NCBI GenBank assembly: GCA_902783305.1
Contig: CACZQU010000211.1
Coordinates: 1-11,688 of the forward strand
Direction: 5' to 3'
DNA: 11,688 nt
Source: an uncultured Lachnospiraceae bacterium
GTDB taxonomy: Bacteria; Bacillota; Clostridia; Lachnospirales; Lachnospiraceae
This document shows positions 7,649 to 11,688 of the stretch, piece by piece. Positions within the stretch are counted from its first letter, which is position 1, and each line of letters begins with the position of its first letter. Under the pieces are notes generated by a model, which saw nothing but the letters and a program-made list of their open reading frames with translations, was not told the origin of the DNA and did no database searches. A program made the position numbers and the translations under genes.

Positions 7649-7780
7649 AGCGCCGGGACCTTAGATGGTTGACGAGGATGGCGGTGATCGAAGGATTCGG
7701 CGGATGCCGCCACGGTTCACCGGTGAGCCGACAGGGAGAAAGCAAAAAGCAGAAACAACACTGTAACAAAGATTCTCCTC
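7649..7780 (+). ncRNA. glmS ribozyme (glucosamine-6-phosphate-activated self-cleaving RNA)
   Basis: The conserved core of the glmS ribozyme is readable directly. The cleavage site is A7649/G7650, followed by AGCGCC (7649-7654). P1 is ACC/GGU (7658-7660/7667-7669) with a small loop, then TGACGAGGATGG (7670-7681). P2 is closed by GGCGG/CCGCC (7680-7684/7707-7711), a compensated change from the GGAGG/CCTCC of Bacillus. The inner part has ATCGAA and TTCGGCGGATG (7696-7706). P3 is the hairpin 7713-7730. P3.1 is GGAGAA/TTCTCC (7735-7740/7773-7778), enclosing a P4-like CAG/CTG stem and AACAAAG. The core therefore looks intact and active. In known cases the RNA uses glucosamine 6-phosphate as cofactor, cuts its own 5' leader and lowers expression of glmS. 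Here the next genes are nagB and glmM, 306 bp downstream. Identification is from recalled family sequence, not a covariance search. Confidence 0.93.
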
Positions 7781-8085
7781 CCACCGGACATACGAGAGAA
7801 ATACTCTTGAGGAAGGTTTTGTGTTCACGTCAGTCTGTTCTTCGACATGTGCGGCGTTTCAGCCAGACGGTGAGCTGCAGCTGAAGGAATCAGACGGACG
7901 TGCCGCATCAGGATCTTCAGAGATGACATAAAACGGGACGTTTCGGTTTTCCGGCCTGGAAGGTGCCGGAGATCAGGACAGGAAACGGCCCCGGAAAAGC
8001 ATTTGTTTTCCGGATCTGAACAGGGAAAACAAATGAGGATTTACCGTTTATCCGAGATTGAAAAAAAGAAACAGGAGAGAATATT
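7781..8085 (+). other. Structured leader between ribozyme and nagB, no gene
   Basis: No credible gene is seen in these 305 bases. They hold several potential hairpins: TGCGGC/GCCGCA (7850-7855/7902-7907), the palindrome AGCTGCAGCT (7873-7882), AAACG/CGTTT (7931-7935/7939-7943), CCGGC/GCCGG (7951-7955/7965-7969) and CCGGAAAA/TTTTCCGG (7991-7998/8006-8013). The octamer TTTTCCGG also occurs at 7947-7954, so CCGGAAAA has two alternative partners. CAGACGG is repeated directly at 7864-7870 and 7891-7897. An ATG TGC GGC GTT start (MCGV) at 7847 recalls the first codons of glmS but stops after eight codons. The nagB ribosome site AGGAG is at 8073-8077. Confidence 0.5.
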
Positions 8086-8877
8086 ATGCGAGTTGTTATT
8101 CAGGATAATTATGAGAAAATGTGCCAGTGGGCTGCAGCTTATATTGCGGAAAAGATCAACAACCACAAAGAGGACCGTCCTTTTGTACTGGGTCTTCCCA
8201 CCGGTTCTTCACCGATCGGCGTATACAAGGAGCTGATCAGGAAAAATCAGGCCGGAGAGCTGTCCTTTGCCAATGTGGTGACCTTCAATATGGATGAGTA
8301 CCTCGGGCTGCCCAGAGAGCATGATCAGAGCTACTGGTATTTCATGCATGATACCTTCTTTGATCATCTGAAGGATATGAAGCCCGAGAATATCAATATT
8401 CTCAACGGGATGACGGATGATCCCGAGGGAGAATGTGCCCGCTATGAAGAGAAAATCGCGTCCTACGGCGGTATCGATCTCTTTATGGGCGGCATCGGTG
8501 TTGACGGACATCTGGCTTTCAATGAGCCGTATACCTCTCTTTCTTCACGCACGGGCGTGAGAGACCTGACCACCGATACCCGGATCGTGAATTCACGATT
8601 CTTTGGCAATGACCCGTCCAAGGTTCCGGCAAAAGCGCTTTCTGTCGGTATAGGAACGGTGACGGATTCCAGGGAAGTTCTTGTTCTGATTAACGGCCAT
8701 AACAAAGCCAGGGCTCTTGCCGCGACAGTCGAGGGTGGTGTCAGCCAGAAATGGACCTGTTCTGCGCTTCAGATGCACAATGCGGCGATTATCGCCTGTG
8801 ATGAGGAAGCCTGCGGCGAACTGACAGTGGATACATATAAGTATTTCCTTGACATTGAGAGGAAGGAGCGTCTTTAA
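8086..8877 (+). CDS. nagB: Glucosamine-6-phosphate deaminase/isomerase
   Basis: NagB interconverts glucosamine 6-phosphate plus water with fructose 6-phosphate plus ammonia in the cytoplasm. It is usually catabolic but reversible. The 263-residue protein matches the NagB family over its whole length: LGLPTGSSP (35-43), VTFNMDEY with D70 and E71 (65-72), GVDGHLAFNEP with D140, H142 and E147 (138-148), SRTGVRDLT (154-162), NSRFF (169-173), K207 and CSALQMH (225-231). The position equivalent to the E. coli allosteric residue R158 is Gly157 by hand alignment, so GlcNAc-6-phosphate activation is probably absent. The ribosome site AGGAG is 8 bases from the ATG. The gene lies 306 bp after a glmS ribozyme and overlaps glmM by one base (TAATG), a context that points toward amino sugar synthesis rather than simple breakdown. 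Confidence 0.95.
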   Translation: MRVVIQDNYEKMCQWAAAYIAEKINNHKEDRPFVLGLPTGSSPIGVYKELIRKNQAGELSFANVVTFNMDEYLGLPREHDQSYWYFMHDTFFDHLKDMKPENINILNGMTDDPEGECARYEEKIASYGGIDLFMGGIGVDGHLAFNEPYTSLSSRTGVRDLTTDTRIVNSRFFGNDPSKVPAKALSVGIGTVTDSREVLVLINGHNKARALAATVEGGVSQKWTCSALQMHNAAIIACDEEACGELTVDTYKYFLDIERKERL

Positions 8878-10226
8878 TGGGTAAATATTTCGGTACGGAT
8901 GGATTCCGTGGTGAGGCGAATAAAGGACTGACCTTTGTTCATGCCGTGCAGATCGGACGGTTTCTCGGATGGTACTATGGCACAAGGCTGAACAGGAAGG
9001 CCAAGATTGTCATCGGAAAGGACACCAGAAGATCCAGTTACATGTTTGAGTACTCTCTGTGCGCCGGCCTTATGGCGAGCGGTGCGGATGCCTATATCAT
9101 GCATGTGACGACGACCCCTTCAGTGGCGTATATCACCAGAGTCGACGATTTTGACTGCGGAATCATGATCTCCGCATCTCACAATCCTTACCAGGATAAC
9201 GGGATCAAGCTGCTCAACGGTTATGGCGAGAAGATGGACGAGGAGACGATTCTCAAGGTCGAGGAGTACATTGACGGAAAGATCGAGGTTCCCACGGCTT
9301 GCGGACATGAGATCGGGCGGACCGTAGACTACGTCGCCGGGCGGAACCGCTATATCGGGTATCTGATTTCCATGTCCAAATACAGCTTCAAGGATGTTAA
9401 AGTCGGACTGGATGTCGCCAACGGAGCTGCATGGCAGATCGCAAAGGGAGTGTTTGATGCCCTGGGCGCAAAGACGTATGTCATGAATGCCGAGCCGGAT
9501 GGATATAATATCAATACCGAATGCGGCAGCACTCATATTGAGCACCTGCAGAAATTTGTGGTAGAGAAAAACCTGGATATCGGCTTTGCCTATGACGGTG
9601 ACGCGGACAGATGCCTTTGTGTGGACGAAAAGGGAAATGTGGTCACCGGAGATCATATCATGTACATTTACAGCCTGTACATGAAGGAAAGAGGAAAGCT
9701 GATCAACAACAAGGTCGTCACGACGGTGATGAGCAATTTCGGTCTGTATAAGGCGCTGGATAAGGTCGGGATCGAGTACGAAAAAACGAAGGTCGGAGAC
9801 AAATACGTCTATGAAAATATGGTACAGAACGGACATCGGATCGGCGGTGAGCAGTCCGGCCATATTATTTTTACAAAGTATGCGACGACCGGAGACGGGA
9901 TCCTCACCAGCCTGAAGATGATGGAGGTTATGCTGGCCAAGGAAAAACCGATGAGTGAGCTGGCGGCACCGGTGGTATTCTATCCCCAGGTGCTGAAAAA
10001 TGTCAGGGTGAAGAGCAAGCCCGAAGCCCAGAATGATCCGGATGTCATTGCCGCAGTGGAGAAGGTGGCCCGGGAGCTGGGAGATGAGGGACGGATTTTA
10101 GTCCGCGAATCCGGGACAGAGCCGGTGATCCGGGTTATGGTTGAAGCCGGAAACGACGAAATCTGCGGGAAATACGTGGATGATGTCATTAAAGTGATTG
10201 AAGCGAAGGGACATGTCGTGCAGTAA
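8877..10226 (+). CDS. glmM: Phosphoglucosamine mutase
   Basis: GlmM converts glucosamine 6-phosphate to glucosamine 1-phosphate, the step before UDP-GlcNAc, peptidoglycan precursors and other envelope sugars. The 449-residue protein has the full alpha-D-phosphohexomutase set: FGTDGFRG (5-12), the phosphoserine loop ISASHNP with S101 (98-104), the metal loop DGDADR (240-245), the sugar-specificity loop GGEQSGH (323-329) and the phosphate-binding loop RESGTEPVIRVM (410-421). GEQSG in the sugar loop is the usual GlmM form and separates it from phosphoglucomutase/phosphomannomutase relatives. AAGGAG lies 8 bases before the ATG, inside the end of nagB, and the TAATG junction implies coupled translation. 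It therefore shares any control that the upstream ribozyme exerts. Confidence 0.93.
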   Translation: MGKYFGTDGFRGEANKGLTFVHAVQIGRFLGWYYGTRLNRKAKIVIGKDTRRSSYMFEYSLCAGLMASGADAYIMHVTTTPSVAYITRVDDFDCGIMISASHNPYQDNGIKLLNGYGEKMDEETILKVEEYIDGKIEVPTACGHEIGRTVDYVAGRNRYIGYLISMSKYSFKDVKVGLDVANGAAWQIAKGVFDALGAKTYVMNAEPDGYNINTECGSTHIEHLQKFVVEKNLDIGFAYDGDADRCLCVDEKGNVVTGDHIMYIYSLYMKERGKLINNKVVTTVMSNFGLYKALDKVGIEYEKTKVGDKYVYENMVQNGHRIGGEQSGHIIFTKYATTGDGILTSLKMMEVMLAKEKPMSELAAPVVFYPQVLKNVRVKSKPEAQNDPDVIAAVEKVARELGDEGRILVRESGTEPVIRVMVEAGNDEICGKYVDDVIKVIEAKGHVVQ

Positions 10227-10248
10227 AGCTTTGCGGCGAGTGTCCTTA

Positions 10249-10287
10249 CACAGGGACTGTGGTTTTCCACAGTCCCTGTGCTTTATA
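10249..10287 (+). terminator. Strong hairpin terminator after glmM
   Basis: CACAGGGACTGTGG (10249-10262) pairs perfectly with CCACAGTCCCTGTG (10267-10280) over a TTTT loop, a 14-bp stem, followed by CTTTATAT. The stem is strong but the T-run is short and mixed, so partial termination is likely. It stands 22 bases after the glmM stop and 41 bases before the kinase start, where no promoter is evident, so the kinase may depend on read-through. Confidence 0.75.
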
Positions 10288-10321
10288 TGCCGGACAGTAC
10301 ACAGAAAGGAAGAAACAGGAG

Positions 10322-11380
10322 ATGGGATGGGATGAAGCTTTTGAAGCAGCAGGACATTTTGCATTCGAGGGAAAGGTATCCGGCTGCGCTCCTTATGGAA
10401 ACGGACACATCAATGAGACCTGGCTGGCAGAGCTTACCGGAGGAGAAAAGGTAATTCTCCAGAAAATCAGCTCTCTGCTGACGAAGGATGTCGATGGACT
10501 TATGGATAATATTTCCGGTGTGACGGCTCATCTTTGCCGGAAGGAGCCGGATCCGAGGAAGGTTTTGCGGCTGATCGGGACAAAGGAGGGAAAGGCCTGC
10601 TGGCACAGTCCGTCCGGAGCATGGAGAGCCTTTGCCTATATCGAGGATTCCATCTGCCTGGAAAAAGCCGGGTGTGATGAAGACCTCCGCCAGAGTGCTC
10701 TGGCATTTGGAGGATTCACGGAAATGCTCAGGGATTTCCCGGCACATATGCTCCGGGATGTGATTCCGGATTTCCACAACACTCCTGTGCGGATGCGGCA
10801 GCTTCACCTTGCGGCAAAGGAAGACCGGGCAGGAAGAAAAAAGGAGGTCGGACAGGAGCTTCATTTCCTGCTGGAAAGGGAGACGGAAATGGGACGGCTC
10901 TGGCAGATGAAGGAGAAAGGTGACCTTCCTGTCCGCGTGACGCATAATGATACCAAGCTGAATAATGTCCTGTTTGACAGAGCTTCCCGTACAGCTCTGT
11001 GTGTCATTGATCTTGACACGGTAATGCCGGGACTGATTCCGTATGATTTTGGAGACGCGGTCCGGTATGGAGCCGCGACTTCGGCTGAGGATGAAAGGGA
11101 TGCCGACAGGATGAAGCTGGATCTTCACCGGTATCAGGTATACCTGGAGGGATTCCTTGAGGCTTGCCCCGGGCTGACCACGCAGGAGGTTGAGGCACTG
11201 CCCCTGGGAGCAAAGACGATCACCCTTGAGCAGGCGGCCCGGTTTCTCACCGACTACCTGAACGGTGATATGTATTACCGGATCAGCCGCCCCGGCCAGA
11301 ACCTGGACCGCTGCCGGACACAGATCCGTCTGGCAGAGGACATGGAAAAGAAATGGAAGGAAATGGGAAGAGGATATTGA
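10322..11380 (+). CDS. Phosphotransferase, N-acetylhexosamine 1-kinase-like
   Basis: This 352-residue protein belongs to the aminoglycoside phosphotransferase/choline kinase fold. Numbered from ATG 10322, the catalytic loop is VTHNDTKLNN (206-215, D210 the base, N215 for metal), followed by IDLDTVMPG with metal-binding D230 (229-237), DFGD (242-245) and a C-terminal RPGQNLDRCRTQ (323-334). HNDTKLNN plus IDLDTVMPG and the final RPGxNLDRxRTQ are shared with bifidobacterial NahK, which phosphorylates GlcNAc or GalNAc at C1. Length also agrees (NahK is about 360 residues). Placement after nagB and glmM supports an amino sugar role: GlcNAc 1-phosphate would enter UDP-GlcNAc synthesis past GlmM. 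ATG 10322 has AAAGGAAG 9 bases upstream; a GTG at 10259 lies inside the terminator stem and is rejected. Another sugar or small-molecule kinase role remains possible. Confidence 0.75.
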   Translation: MGWDEAFEAAGHFAFEGKVSGCAPYGNGHINETWLAELTGGEKVILQKISSLLTKDVDGLMDNISGVTAHLCRKEPDPRKVLRLIGTKEGKACWHSPSGAWRAFAYIEDSICLEKAGCDEDLRQSALAFGGFTEMLRDFPAHMLRDVIPDFHNTPVRMRQLHLAAKEDRAGRKKEVGQELHFLLERETEMGRLWQMKEKGDLPVRVTHNDTKLNNVLFDRASRTALCVIDLDTVMPGLIPYDFGDAVRYGAATSAEDERDADRMKLDLHRYQVYLEGFLEACPGLTTQEVEALPLGAKTITLEQAARFLTDYLNGDMYYRISRPGQNLDRCRTQIRLAEDMEKKWKEMGRGY

Positions 11381-11405
11381 CAGATTCAGGACGATTTACT
11401 ACAAT
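11377..11405 (+). promoter_or_regulatory. Near-consensus vegetative promoter at the kinase stop codon
   Basis: TTGACA (11377-11382) is followed by 17 bases and TACAAT (11400-11405), eleven of twelve consensus positions at ideal spacing. The kinase stop codon TGA (11378-11380) lies inside the -35 box. Transcription would start near 11412 and run rightward into gene-free sequence, for a gene beyond the window or a small RNA. AGGATATTG/CAATATCTT (11371-11379/11402-11410) also forms an inverted repeat across this promoter. Confidence 0.6.
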
Positions 11406-11635
11406 ATCTTTGTCTATATTTTACAAAACCAGTCAGGCATGTCTGCGTCATCTGAGACGTGATAAGATTCAGGCCATAGAGCATACAGATCGCAGTTGTC
11501 CGGTCACAGATTCCTTTACCGTTACGATGCGTCTGCTATGGACTGATCCTTACAGCCTGGACAGGATAAACGCATCAATCGAAAAGTAATCCGCGTGAAG
11601 GGCGCATGGCCTTAGAAATGACCATCCGCAAGCGT
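11406..11635 (+). other. Gene-free transcribed leader or small RNA candidate
   Basis: No gene is supported here. If transcribed from the promoter at 11377-11405, the RNA could form a bulged stem: CCATAG with CTATGG, then CAGA with TCTG and CGC with GCG, all within about 11474-11541. A second pair GATGCGT/ACGCATC (11526-11532/11570-11576) encloses ATCCT/AGGAT (11546-11550/11563-11567) and competes with part of the first. I did not recognise a T-box, SAM, lysine, 6S or RNase P signature. Confidence 0.35.
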
Positions 11636-11684
11636 CGGTACTTAGTGAGCGCAAGCCGTCAGGCGCAGCGCGAGGTTAGTACCG
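11636..11684. repeat. Palindromic repeat-like element at window edge
   Basis: CGGTACT (11636-11642) and AGTACCG (11678-11684) are perfect inverted copies flanking a GC-rich middle that contains a second pair GCGC/GCGC (11649-11652/11663-11666). The element runs to the window end and may extend both ways; the 5' flank from about 11597 (GGGCGCATGGCC) has a similar GC-rich character. It looks like an interspersed palindromic repeat but no second copy is in the window. Confidence 0.35.
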
Positions 11685-11688
11685 CTAC

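Noticed and set aside
7388..7884. Short open frames of about 65-71 codons in the spacer
   Set aside because: They use TTG or weakly placed starts, lack ribosome sites, and one runs straight through the ribozyme core.
7991..8013. CCGGAAAA/TTTTCCGG hairpin as a terminator before nagB
   Set aside because: The stem is perfect but no T-run follows, so it is listed only as a leader structure.
10259..10321. GTG start for the kinase at 10259
   Set aside because: It falls inside the terminator stem; ATG 10322 has a ribosome site and fits the family length.
11353..11589. 78-codon open frame overlapping the kinase end
   Set aside because: It overlaps the real gene out of frame, has no recognisable content and no convincing start.

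Overview
The window looks like a moderately GC-rich Clostridia chromosome, most plausibly Lachnospiraceae-like. Supporting signs are AGGAG-type ribosome sites throughout, tight ATGA and TAATG gene overlaps, a glmS-class ribozyme (a mostly Firmicutes RNA), an electron-transfer-flavoprotein-coupled dehydrogenase and an N-acetylhexosamine 1-kinase-like gene. The taxonomic call is an inference from style and gene content, not from a marker gene. No tRNA, rRNA, CRISPR array, transposase or phage gene was seen.

Left part (1-2549): the last 60 codons of a polar amino acid ABC permease and its ATPase are read rightward. A roughly 100-bp cluster of inverted repeats at 1052-1153 follows. A leftward class I aminotransferase of the subgroup Ic aspartate aminotransferase type converges on it. 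The spacer at 2481-2579 between the aminotransferase and the next, divergent operon carries a plausible minus-strand promoter and a 7-bp inverted repeat over its -10 region.

Middle (2580-7264): an FAD-dependent 2-hydroxyacid dehydrogenase (D-lactate/glycolate/D-2-hydroxyglutarate dehydrogenase family) overlaps by ATGA a 636-residue protein. In that protein EtfB and EtfA are fused into one chain, with a DGDTAQVGP motif typical of bifurcating-type EtfB. A membrane-anchored endonuclease/exonuclease/phosphatase-fold protein follows. The dehydrogenase and the fused ETF probably form one enzyme. With the amino acid transporter and aminotransferase they would suit uptake of an amino acid, transamination to a 2-oxo acid and redox exchange with a 2-hydroxy acid, but the substrate is not identified.

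Right part (7265-11688): an 821-bp non-coding stretch holds inverted repeats, a candidate terminator, an AT-rich candidate promoter and, at about 7649-7780, a clear glmS ribozyme core. The next genes are not glmS. They are nagB (glucosamine-6-phosphate deaminase) and glmM (phosphoglucosamine mutase), overlapping by one base, then a strong hairpin and an N-acetylhexosamine 1-kinase-like gene. This is the most interesting feature of the window: a glucosamine-6-phosphate-sensing self-cleaving RNA placed to control nagB-glmM. Such feedback makes most sense if NagB here runs in the aminating direction to supply GlmM, although an orphaned ribozyme left by loss of glmS is a live alternative. After the kinase, a near-consensus promoter (TTGACA, 17 bp, TACAAT) reads into about 280 bp of gene-free sequence ending in a palindromic repeat-like element cut by the window edge.
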